Shown here: positions 1 to 5,202 of the stretch, piece after piece
How the letters are laid out: every line of letters begins with the position of its first letter
Position numbering within the stretch: position 1 is the first letter of the stretch
Source of the DNA: an uncultured Collinsella sp.
Lineage (GTDB): Bacteria; Actinomycetota; Coriobacteriia; Coriobacteriales; Coriobacteriaceae
NCBI GenBank assembly: GCA_900556205.1
Contig: USNX01000097.1
Coordinates: forward strand, 1 to 5,549
Length of the DNA: 5,549 bases
Direction of reading: 5' to 3'
Program-made: the position numbers and the translations under genes
The notes under the pieces: generated by a model
Seen by the model: the letters and a program-made list of their open reading frames with translations, nothing else
The model's database searches: none
Told to the model about the DNA's origin: nothing

Positions 1-1142
1 ATCATGTATTCCTCGTCGGTGGGAATGACCATGACCGTGACGGCGGAACCGGCGGCACTGATGACCTGCGGGCCGTTGCCCACGGCCTCGCGGTTCTTGT
101 TGTTGTCGATGCGCACGCCCAGCCACTCAAAGCAGTCACAGAAGGCCTTGCGGATCGACCAGTCGTTCTCGCCGATGCCGGCGGTAAAGGTGATGGTATC
201 CACGCCCGCCATAGAAGCGATCATGGAACCGGCCTGCTGCATGGCCTTATAGGCGAACATATCGAAGGCGAGCAGGCAGCGCTCGTCGCCCTCGGAGGCG
301 CGTGTACGGATGTCGCGGGCGTCGTTGGAGATACCCGAAATGGCAAGCAGGCCGGACTGCTTGTTCATCATGTCGTCGACTTCCTGGTAGCTGTAGCCGC
401 CCTCGCGCTGGAGGTAGCACACGGTGGCCGGATCAATGGAACCGCAGCGGGTGCCCATCATCAGGCCGTCGAGCGGCGTGAGGCCCATCGTGGTGTCGCG
501 GCACACGCCGTCCTCGATAGCAGCGAGCGAAGCACCGTTGCCCAAATGGCACGAAAGCAGACGGTGGCAGCGCGAACCCAGGATCTCCTTGGCCATCATC
601 CACTCATAGCGGTGGCTCGTGCCGTGGGCGCCGTACTTGCGCACGTGGTACTTGTCGCACACGTCCTTGGGCAGCGCGTAGGTATAGGCGACCTCGGGCA
701 TGGTCATGTGGAACGAGGTGTCGAAGACCGCCACGTTGGGCAGCTCCGGATACTTCTCGCGGCAATACTCGATTGCTGCAGCCTCGCCGTAATTGTGCAG
801 CGGAGCGAGCGGGGCCACCTCAAGGATCTTGGCCATGACCTCATCGTCGACGACTGCGGAATCATCGAAGTGCCAGCCGCCCTGAACGATGCGATGTCCA
901 ATGCCATCAATCGTAAAGTCGGTCTTCTCGAGCTCCTCGAGCACACGAGCGATAGCAGAGCGATGATCGGGGAAAGGGACCTCCTCGGTCTGCTTGGCGC
1001 CACCGTTCTCGGAGTGGCCAAAAATGCCCATGTCCGAACCGATACGTTCGCAGTTGCCCTTGGCGAAAACCTCGCGGGTAACGGTATCCAAAAGCTGATA
1101 TTTAAGGCTTGAGCTGCCGGCGTTGACAACAAGTACGTTCAT
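1..1142 (-). CDS. ackA: acetate kinase, downstream tandem copy (C-terminus cut by the window edge)
   Basis: Acetate kinase converts acetyl phosphate and ADP to acetate and ATP in the cytoplasm, the ATP-yielding last step of the Pta-AckA fermentation route. Reading down from ATG 1140-1142 gives 380 uninterrupted codons before the window ends; roughly 12-18 C-terminal residues are missing compared with the ~392-400 aa family. Family landmarks are present: NAGSSSLK at residues 7-14 (first phosphate loop), HR at 83-84 (catalytic Arg), FDTSFH at 140-145 (catalytic Asp141), GAHGTSH at 171-177 (catalytic His173), CHLGNGAS at 198-205, GTRCGSIDP at 230-238 (catalytic Arg231/232 region), TAGIGEN at 320-326, and IPTDEE at 373-378. 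All consensus catalytic positions are intact. The start is set by AAGGAG just upstream of ATG. A paralogue lies immediately upstream (1307-2485), separated by a terminator and a promoter, so this copy probably has its own transcript. Identification is very secure; physiological direction and substrate preference are inferred from the family. Confidence 0.96.
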   Translation of the reverse strand, partial: MNVLVVNAGSSSLKYQLLDTVTREVFAKGNCERIGSDMGIFGHSENGGAKQTEEVPFPDHRSAIARVLEELEKTDFTIDGIGHRIVQGGWHFDDSAVVDDEVMAKILEVAPLAPLHNYGEAAAIEYCREKYPELPNVAVFDTSFHMTMPEVAYTYALPKDVCDKYHVRKYGAHGTSHRYEWMMAKEILGSRCHRLLSCHLGNGASLAAIEDGVCRDTTMGLTPLDGLMMGTRCGSIDPATVCYLQREGGYSYQEVDDMMNKQSGLLAISGISNDARDIRTRASEGDERCLLAFDMFAYKAMQQAGSMIASMAGVDTITFTAGIGENDWSIRKAFCDCFEWLGVRIDNNKNREAVGNGPQVISAAGSAVTVMVIPTDEEYM

Positions 1143-1207
1143 GAGACTCCTTTGCAGTGCAATACGGTCGACGCAGACCCCTTAAGGCGGCCGCATTTTA
1201 ATAAGAA

Positions 1208-1236
1208 GTTATCACAACTTGATAAATAGCTATCAA
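1208..1236 (-). promoter_or_regulatory. sigma-70-type promoter of the downstream ackA
   Basis: On the minus strand TTGATA (1231-1236, five of six bases of the -35 consensus) is followed by a 17-bp spacer and GATAAC (1208-1213, four of six of the -10 consensus). A TG one base before the -10 gives an extended -10 (TGTGATAAC). Transcription would begin near 1200, giving a leader of about 58 nt before ATG 1142. It lies just after the terminator of the upstream ackA. The match is read directly; promoter activity is inferred. Confidence 0.55.
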
Positions 1237-1237
1237 G
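1218..1237. repeat. perfect inverted repeat overlapping the ackA promoter (operator candidate)
   Basis: CTTGATA and TATCAAG form perfect 7-bp arms around a 6-bp centre, overlapping the -35 box and spacer of the predicted promoter. A third half-site (TTATCA, 1209-1214) pairs with TGATAA (1220-1225), so TATCA/TGATA elements recur at about 10-11 bp spacing, one helical turn. The TTG-N12-CAA outline and 18-bp span resemble operators of the redox repressor Rex, but the inner bases differ (GATA instead of GTGA), so the regulator is unknown. Confidence 0.45.
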
Positions 1238-1256
1238 CATATCGCCCAACGAGCGC

Positions 1257-1295
1257 AAAAGAGGGGCCGAACGGCGCTCGGTCGTCCAGCCCCTC
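1257..1295 (-). terminator. intrinsic terminator of the upstream ackA
   Basis: Just after the stop codon of the upstream kinase, the minus-strand transcript carries GAGGGGCU (1288-1295), which pairs with GGCCCCUC (1261-1268) including one G-U pair. UUUU follows at 1257-1260. A few inner pairs (CCGA with UCGG) can shorten the loop but compete with the outer arm. Placement 12 bp after the stop fits a Rho-independent terminator that separates the two ackA transcripts. Confidence 0.7.
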
Positions 1296-1306
1296 CCCTC
1301 TTGCAA

Positions 1307-2485
1307 TTACTTGCCGTTGACGATGCGCTCGACGTCGGAAGCGATCATGAACTCCTCGTCCGTAGGGATGACGAAAATCTTGACCTTGGAATCCTTGGCG
1401 GACAGGCACCAAGCGCCGTCGCCACGCAGGGCATTACGGGCGTGATCCATCTTGACGCCCATAAAGGCCAGACGATCGGCCACGCCAGCGCGAACGGCCG
1501 GAGCGTGCTCGCCGATGCCGGCGGTAAAGACCAGGGTGTCCATGCCGCACATGGAGGTGGCCATCTCGGCGGCCTTAGCGGCAATCTTGTAGACGAACAT
1601 ATCGAAGGCGAGCTGAGCCTCGGGGTCACCAGCAGCGGCGAGCTCCTCAACGTTGCGGCAGTCGTTGGTCTTGCCACCGGTCACAGCCAAAAGGCCAGAC
1701 TTCTTGTTCATCATCTCGTCGACCTCGTCGAAGGTGTAGCCACCCTCGCGCTGCAGGTAGCACACGGTAGCCGGGTCGATGGAGCCGCAGCGGGTGCCCA
1801 TCATGACGCCGTCGAGCGGCGTCAAGCCCATGGTGGTGTCCATGCACTTGCCGTCCTCGATGGCGCACAGGGAAGCGCCGGAGCCGATATGGCACACGAC
1901 GACCTTGCGGGCCTCGCCGTTGGTCATCTCGGCGACCTTCTTGGAGATGTAGCGATAGCTGGTGCCGTGGGCGCCGTACTTACGGATGTGCAGCTTGTCG
2001 CAAACATCCTTGGGAAGGGCGTAGGTCTTGGCGACCTCGGGCATGTTGAAGTGGAAAGCGGTGTCGTAGACCGTGACGTTGGGCAGATCGGGATACTGCT
2101 CCAGGCAGTACTCGATAACGTTGGCCTCGGGGTTGTTGTGCAGCGGCGCCAGCGGGGCGACCTCGCGAATCTTGGCGAGGACGTCCTCGTCGACGAGGGA
2201 GGAATCACCAAAGTACCAACCGCCCTGAACGATACGGTGGCCGATGCCCTCGATCTTGACGCCGTTGGCCTCAAGGTCCTTCAGGACGACCTCGATGGCG
2301 ACCTTGTGGTCGGGGAACTCGATGTTCTCGGTCACCTTCTTGGAGCCATTGGCAGCATGGGTGAAGGTACCACCGGTAAAGCAGACGCGCTCGCAGGAGC
2401 CCTTTGCGGACACCTTATGGGACTTGGTGTCGATGACCTGATACTTAAGGGTCGAAGATCCCGCGTTGACGACCAGAACGTTCAT
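1307..2485 (-). CDS. ackA: acetate kinase paralogue, upstream tandem copy with altered active-site residues
   Basis: A complete acetate kinase of 392 aa, cytoplasmic, expected to interconvert acetyl phosphate plus ADP and acetate plus ATP. Landmarks in order: NAGSSTLK 7-14, HR 83-84, DTAFH 141-145, GAHGTSY 171-177, CHIGSGAS 198-205, GTRCGSIDP 230-238, TAGIGEH 321-327, IPTDEE 373-378. The general catalytic residues (Asn7, Arg84, Asp141, His173, Arg232, Glu377/378) are kept. Three usually conserved positions are changed: Asn to Ser at 202 in the HxGNG phosphate loop, His to Tyr at 177, and Asn to His at 327 in the GIGEN adenosine loop. The neighbouring copy keeps all three consensus residues. 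The start at 2483-2485 follows GGGAG at good spacing. The gene ends with a terminator at 1257-1295. It could be an acetate kinase with shifted kinetics, or a kinase for another short-chain acid; family membership is certain, substrate is not. Confidence 0.95.
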   Translation of the reverse strand: MNVLVVNAGSSTLKYQVIDTKSHKVSAKGSCERVCFTGGTFTHAANGSKKVTENIEFPDHKVAIEVVLKDLEANGVKIEGIGHRIVQGGWYFGDSSLVDEDVLAKIREVAPLAPLHNNPEANVIEYCLEQYPDLPNVTVYDTAFHFNMPEVAKTYALPKDVCDKLHIRKYGAHGTSYRYISKKVAEMTNGEARKVVVCHIGSGASLCAIEDGKCMDTTMGLTPLDGVMMGTRCGSIDPATVCYLQREGGYTFDEVDEMMNKKSGLLAVTGGKTNDCRNVEELAAAGDPEAQLAFDMFVYKIAAKAAEMATSMCGMDTLVFTAGIGEHAPAVRAGVADRLAFMGVKMDHARNALRGDGAWCLSAKDSKVKIFVIPTDEEFMIASDVERIVNGK

Positions 2486-2538
2486 GTGTCTCCCTACTAA
2501 CAGGCGGTGTGGCGCCGCCAGGTTACATACGCTTCAAT

Positions 2539-2572
2539 AATAAACCCAAACGCCCTCGCGCTCGGGTTTATT
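2539..2572 (-). terminator. stem-loop between the transporter and ackA, probable terminator
   Basis: AATAAACCC and GGGTTTATT are perfect 9-bp complementary arms (2539-2547 and 2564-2572) around a 16-nt loop in which CGC and GCG may also pair. It lies 33 bp beyond the TGA that ends the transporter reading frame and about 53 bp before the ackA start. On the minus strand the distal arm is U-rich, but there is no clean U-run after it, so termination is likely rather than certain. It could equally act in the leader of the ackA transcript. Confidence 0.5.
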
Positions 2573-2575
2573 GCG

Positions 2576-2592
2576 TTGATATATAAGTTATC
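2576..2592. promoter_or_regulatory. GATA-N7-TATC dyad upstream of the upstream ackA
   Basis: The segment reads TTGATA, six bases, then TTATC; GATA and TATC form an imperfect dyad similar to the TTGATA-N6-TATCAA palindrome at the downstream ackA promoter. It is about 90 bp before the ackA start and immediately beyond the transporter frame. No convincing -35/-10 pair was found for this ackA copy, so its promoter remains unplaced. A weak candidate only. Confidence 0.2.
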
Positions 2593-2605
2593 GGTGCCTA
2601 AATAC

Positions 2606-2755
2606 TCATGGCCTTTGACTTGTAAGACGAAATAGCGCGGGGATATACACCAGGGAAGAAATCCCGAGCGCAACAAGCAATACGACTCGAATGCCCGCGA
2701 TGCTGCTCAACGCAGCATTGAACAGATAGAAAAGGATGGCACCCACCGCCACCAT
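2606..2755 (-). pseudogene. detached C-terminal part (membrane helices 11-12) of the MFS transporter
   Basis: Directly after the amber codon at 2756-2758 the same reading frame runs on for 49 codons to a TGA at 2606-2608. The residues form two hydrophobic stretches, beginning MVAVGAILFYLF and GIRVVLLVALGISSL, joined by a short loop with serines, and end with a basic tail (FRLTSQRP). This is what helices 11 and 12 of a 12-helix major facilitator protein look like. With one sense codon in place of TAG the whole protein would be 386 aa, a normal family length. The first codon after the stop is ATG, but no clear ribosome binding site precedes it, so independent translation is doubtful. Confidence 0.75.
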
Positions 2756-3766
2756 CTAGCTTTGGACCGAAATCAGTGAACAGCGCATCGAAGAATCGAC
2801 AGCATTTTGAAAAATTGAGTATTTAATTGGAGCAAATAACGAGTACGCGACCGTCTGCAGTACATAGAACACGGGCAGCAAATAGACCGGAGTAAAGGGA
2901 ATCAAAAACAGAGCAGCCAGGGAAAGGCGCACGATGCCGCAAATACGCGCAAAACGGCCCTTGTCGACATGAGCAATCACACTGGGCACAATAAGCCCCA
3001 TGGAGGCCGAGGCAAGAAGCTGGACCGCAATGATCACACCCGAAGCGACGGCATTCATTCCGCGACCCGCAAGCAACAGTGAGAAAAAGTCTTCCAGGGC
3101 GACAAAAGCAAATGCCTGAGAGCAGTCCATGATGAACGCTGAACGAAGAATGCCGTTACGCGCAATAGCGGCACCGATCATCTTCGGGCTAATTCCACGC
3201 TTAGGTGTCGCTGTAGTGTCCCCTCTTCGCATCTCAGGAATGCAGACAACGACAACCAACGTCAACACCATTGCGATGATATCTGCCAAAAGACCAATGA
3301 GATACGCGCCAGCGGACGAAATGAAACCGCCCACACAAGCGGAGAGGGCATAAGAGGCATAGAAAACAAATCGCTCAACGACATTAAGCCTTACGAGCTG
3401 GTCCAGAGAGACGCTGTCAATGTAAATCGCTTCCATGGACCCGCTCATACATGCAGCGGCAAAACCTTTGAGAGCAAACGCGCCGATTAAAAGCAGAGGA
3501 GAACGGACGAGAAGCAGGGCGGCGTAGTATCCAAGCATCCCCACGACGCCAACGAGACCACTTGTCTTTCGTCCAAACCTATCGGCAATATAGCCAGTGG
3601 GAACTTCAAGGATGAACTTGCTCACTTGATATGCAATCATCATGCTAGAAATCGCCACCATCGAGAATCCGACGAATTCAAGGTAAACCGTCAGAAAATA
3701 CAAAATGGTGCTGAAGTTCGACAGAAAAACAAACGTCATATAAAGCAAAACCGTACGGTTTTTCAT
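2756..3766 (-). CDS. MFS transporter, prematurely ended by an in-frame amber codon
   Basis: An inner-membrane major facilitator superfamily protein, probably a proton-coupled exporter of small molecules; the substrate cannot be told. As written it has 336 aa. Helix 1 lies around residues 5-28 and helix 2 around 35-56. The loop 2-3 signature motif A follows as EVPTGYIADRFGRK (54-67), with further helices roughly at 70-88, 90-110, 132-152, 154-176, 207-231, 240-262, 275-291 and 294-312. A charged central loop (about 178-205) separates the two halves. The protein stops in the loop before helix 11, and the missing helices are encoded in frame downstream (2606-2755), so the full gene spans 2606-3766. 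The start chosen is ATG 3764-3766, preceded by GGAGG with 7-nt spacing; an upstream TTG at 3790 would overlap that ribosome site. The LysR regulator 119 bp upstream may control it. Base composition is lower in GC than the ackA genes. Probably non-functional unless the stop is read through or is a sequence error. Confidence 0.85.
   Translation of the reverse strand: MKNRTVLLYMTFVFLSNFSTILYFLTVYLEFVGFSMVAISSMMIAYQVSKFILEVPTGYIADRFGRKTSGLVGVVGMLGYYAALLLVRSPLLLIGAFALKGFAAACMSGSMEAIYIDSVSLDQLVRLNVVERFVFYASYALSACVGGFISSAGAYLIGLLADIIAMVLTLVVVVCIPEMRRGDTTATPKRGISPKMIGAAIARNGILRSAFIMDCSQAFAFVALEDFFSLLLAGRGMNAVASGVIIAVQLLASASMGLIVPSVIAHVDKGRFARICGIVRLSLAALFLIPFTPVYLLPVFYVLQTVAYSLFAPIKYSIFQNAVDSSMRCSLISVQS
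3747..3762. repeat. 16-bp perfect palindrome at the transporter start codon
   Basis: AAAACCGTACGGTTTT is a perfect palindrome located one base after the ATG of the transporter, covering codons 2 to 7. In RNA it could fold into a 6-bp hairpin with a GUAC loop close to the ribosome site, or in DNA serve as a protein-binding site. The symmetry is seen directly; a role is not shown. Confidence 0.4.
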
Positions 3767-3773
3767 GCTCCGC

Positions 3774-3778
3774 CCTCC
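3774..3778 (-). promoter_or_regulatory. ribosome binding site deciding the transporter start
   Basis: GGAGG on the minus strand lies seven bases before ATG 3764-3766 and inside the possible extension from TTG 3790. This supports the shorter, ATG-started protein. Confidence 0.7.
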
Positions 3779-3848
3779 AAGAGTCAACAATCTAAATCGG
3801 AATCTTGGAAAAGCATGAGGGCAAAGCCGTCAGTCATGTGTTACAAGG

Positions 3849-3867
3849 CGTCAACATTCACTTGACG
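3849..3867. repeat. inverted repeat between the LysR gene and the transporter (operator candidate)
   Basis: CGTCAA and TTGACG are perfect 6-bp arms separated by 7 bp, about 83 bp before the transporter start and 19 bp after the LysR stop. It has the TCAA-N7-TTGA outline of a dyad site of the kind LysR-type proteins bind, although the strict T-N11-A spacing is not met (here T-N13-A). A second TGTTGAC copy occurs on the minus strand near 3785-3791. Binding by the neighbouring regulator is inference. Confidence 0.35.
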
Positions 3868-3871
3868 ACAC

Positions 3872-3887
3872 GAGGCCAAATGGCCTC
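3872..3887 (-). repeat. GC-rich stem-loop overlapping the LysR stop codon
   Basis: GAGGCC and GGCCTC form a perfect 6-bp stem with a 4-nt loop, and the distal arm begins within the TGA of the LysR gene. No U-run follows, so it is at best a weak or Rho-assisted terminator, or an mRNA end stabiliser. Confidence 0.35.
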
Positions 3888-4776
3888 ACGAAGCAAGATG
3901 ACGCAATAGGTGAAGAAATACCGTCTGGTGTCGATCGGTCCAGGCATTTTGTCGATAGCAAAAGTAGATGGGCAAGGCTACGTCATGCGAACCTTCAATA
4001 GAGTACTCGCTCACTTCCGACCCATCTGATGCGAGAGAAGAGCCAGAAAAACCCAATATCAATCCCCCGGCTTGAAGAAACTCAGCCTGCGCTCTGTTTC
4101 CGTATTCGACGTCGCGGAAGCGGAAATTAACCAGCTGAGCTTCGGGGCATTGATTGATCGCATTGAGACAGGGCGACAAATTAATGGGAACAGCTAACCT
4201 GCCGCCCAGTAACTCACGAACGGTCATAGCACCCACAGATTGATGACCCGCTGGGCACGAAAGAACCTTGAGCTCCTTTTCACCCAAGTATTTCGAAGAA
4301 AGGACACTGTCCCTTGGTTCCTCAAATGAGATGGCCGCATCCGAAATGCCAAGCACAAGTGATTCAAAGCATGTAGCCGTTGGCTGATGCCACACATCAA
4401 GGTGAATCTGAGGGTGCGAGCTTTCAAACGAGTCGTACCAGTTTTCGGAAAAAAGACGCCCCCGCCCGTGAAGACAGGGGACGTAAAGACGAAAGTGGCC
4501 GTCGGGCGAAACGCCACCGTTCCCCGATTGGGTGTACTTTTTGAGATCGTCGACTTGTGCCAGGATCACGCGTGCACGACGCGCAAATTCTCTGCCCGCC
4601 GGAGACAAAACAGCCTCCCCCGCCGATCGATTGAGCAAAACGATCTGATACTCAGACTCCAGTTTCTTAATTGCCGACGAGACAGCCTGTGGGCTCACGT
4701 GAACGGCGCGAGCCGCTTTGCGCACGCCGCCGTAGTTCGCTACCGCTTGAAGGTATTCGAGTTGAGAAAACTGCAT
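3886..4776 (-). CDS. LysR-type transcriptional regulator
   Basis: A cytoplasmic DNA-binding regulator of 296 aa, the usual length for the LysR family. The N-terminal winged helix-turn-helix covers about residues 1-60: FSQLEYLQAVANYGGVRKAA, then the recognition segment HVSPQAVSSAIKKLE at 26-40, LLNR at 47-50 and LSPAGREFA at 57-65. A linker helix (about 66-85) leads to a periplasmic-binding-protein-like effector domain (about 93-290), which normally binds a small co-inducer; which one cannot be told. The start ATG 4774-4776 follows GGAG at good spacing. Only 41 bp separate it from the HIT gene upstream, with no terminator seen, so it may be partly transcribed with that block. Downstream lies the interrupted MFS transporter in the same direction, rather than the divergent arrangement typical of LysR targets; it is still the likeliest target. 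Some stretches are near 48 percent GC by hand count, below the acetate kinase genes. Confidence 0.92.
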   Translation of the reverse strand: MQFSQLEYLQAVANYGGVRKAARAVHVSPQAVSSAIKKLESEYQIVLLNRSAGEAVLSPAGREFARRARVILAQVDDLKKYTQSGNGGVSPDGHFRLYVPCLHGRGRLFSENWYDSFESSHPQIHLDVWHQPTATCFESLVLGISDAAISFEEPRDSVLSSKYLGEKELKVLSCPAGHQSVGAMTVRELLGGRLAVPINLSPCLNAINQCPEAQLVNFRFRDVEYGNRAQAEFLQAGGLILGFSGSSLASDGSEVSEYSIEGSHDVALPIYFCYRQNAWTDRHQTVFLHLLRHLAS

Positions 4777-4817
4777 AGGTTACTCCAAAGGCAGCCAAGG
4801 CGACGGGCCGTGCGTCC

Positions 4818-5153
4818 TCAGATGAGGTTCTCGCCCAGGTTCTTGCCGCCGAGGACGTGCATGTGGAAGTGCATGACGGTCTGACCGGCGTTGACGCCCT
4901 TGTTGGAGATGACGCGGAAACCGTCCTCCAGACCCTTGGCCTTGGCGACCTCCTGGATGGCGTGGGCCATGGCGCCCATGGTCTCGGCGGGCACGTTATC
5001 GGCGATGTCACTGTAGTGCTTCTTGGGGATCACGAGCGTGTGGACCGGCGCCTGGGGATTGAGGTCGTCGAACGCGATGACCTGGTCATCCTCGTAGACG
5101 ACGGTCGAGGGGATCTCGTGGTTGGCAATTTTGCAGAAGATGCAATCACACAT
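4818..5153 (-). CDS. HIT-family (Hint-type) nucleotide phosphoramidase/hydrolase
   Basis: A small cytoplasmic protein of 111 aa from the histidine triad superfamily, most like the Hint branch, whose members hydrolyse adenosine phosphoramidates and related AMP conjugates. The triad HFHMHVL is at residues 95-101; His97 or His99 would be the nucleophile region, followed by GG. A CxxC pair (Cys4 and Cys7 in CDCIFCKI) is the N-terminal metal-type motif of many bacterial members. FDDLNPQAPVHTLVIPKKH in the middle matches the family's conserved strand region. I chose the ATG at 5151-5153 because GAAAGGA sits seven bases upstream and the protein then starts at the family's usual MCDCIFCKI; an ATG at 5183 would add ten residues and has no ribosome site. 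It lies 49 bp after xseB. The cellular substrate is unknown. Confidence 0.93.
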   Translation of the reverse strand: MCDCIFCKIANHEIPSTVVYEDDQVIAFDDLNPQAPVHTLVIPKKHYSDIADNVPAETMGAMAHAIQEVAKAKGLEDGFRVISNKGVNAGQTVMHFHMHVLGGKNLGENLI

Positions 5154-5172
5154 GGTTGGTTCCTTTCTCACA

Positions 5173-5195
5173 GACCAAGGCAATTATATTTGGTC
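5173..5195 (-). promoter_or_regulatory. TATAAT within a dyad upstream of the HIT gene (possible promoter)
   Basis: A perfect -10 hexamer TATAAT occurs on the minus strand at 5183-5188, flanked by GACCAA and TTGGTC arms (5190-5195 and 5173-5178) that are exact complements with 11 bp between. The -35 region is poor (about two of six at 17-bp spacing), so an own promoter needing an activator, or a read-through hairpin, are both possible. Confidence 0.3.
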
Positions 5196-5202
5196 GGGAT
5201 GG

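Noticed and set aside
546..1112. A 188-codon plus-strand frame opposite the downstream ackA, and a 142-codon minus-strand frame at 704-1132
   Set aside because: Both are shadows of the acetate kinase frame that starts at 1142; the kinase frame gives all family motifs.
1152..1162. Short inverted repeat TTGCA-G-TGCAA in the leader of the downstream ackA
   Set aside because: The arms are only five bases with a one-base centre, too short to support a structure or site by itself.
1219..1236. FNR/CRP-type site in the palindrome before the downstream ackA
   Set aside because: FNR sites are TTGAT-N4-ATCAA; here eight bases separate TTGAT and ATCAA, and the CRP core TGTGA-N6-TCACA is absent.
600..2000. 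Ala instead of Phe in the YGxHGTS acetate-pocket motif of both kinases, which might suggest a larger substrate
   Set aside because: The Escherichia coli acetate kinase also has Ala at this position, so the change is ordinary in the family and does not argue for a new substrate.
1301..2500. A 399-codon open frame on the plus strand covering the whole upstream ackA
   Set aside because: It is exactly antisense to a certain acetate kinase, is made of low-complexity Val/Gly/Leu/Asp-rich sequence, and shows no family motif. Long antisense frames are usual opposite high-GC genes.
3767..3790. Extended transporter start at TTG 3790
   Set aside because: The added residues are encoded by the ribosome binding site itself (GGAGG at 3774-3778), and the ATG at 3766 has ideal spacing.
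4387..4884. Plus-strand frame of 165 codons across the LysR start and the HIT end
   Set aside because: It runs antisense over two well-supported genes, is rich in Arg, and has no recognisable domain.
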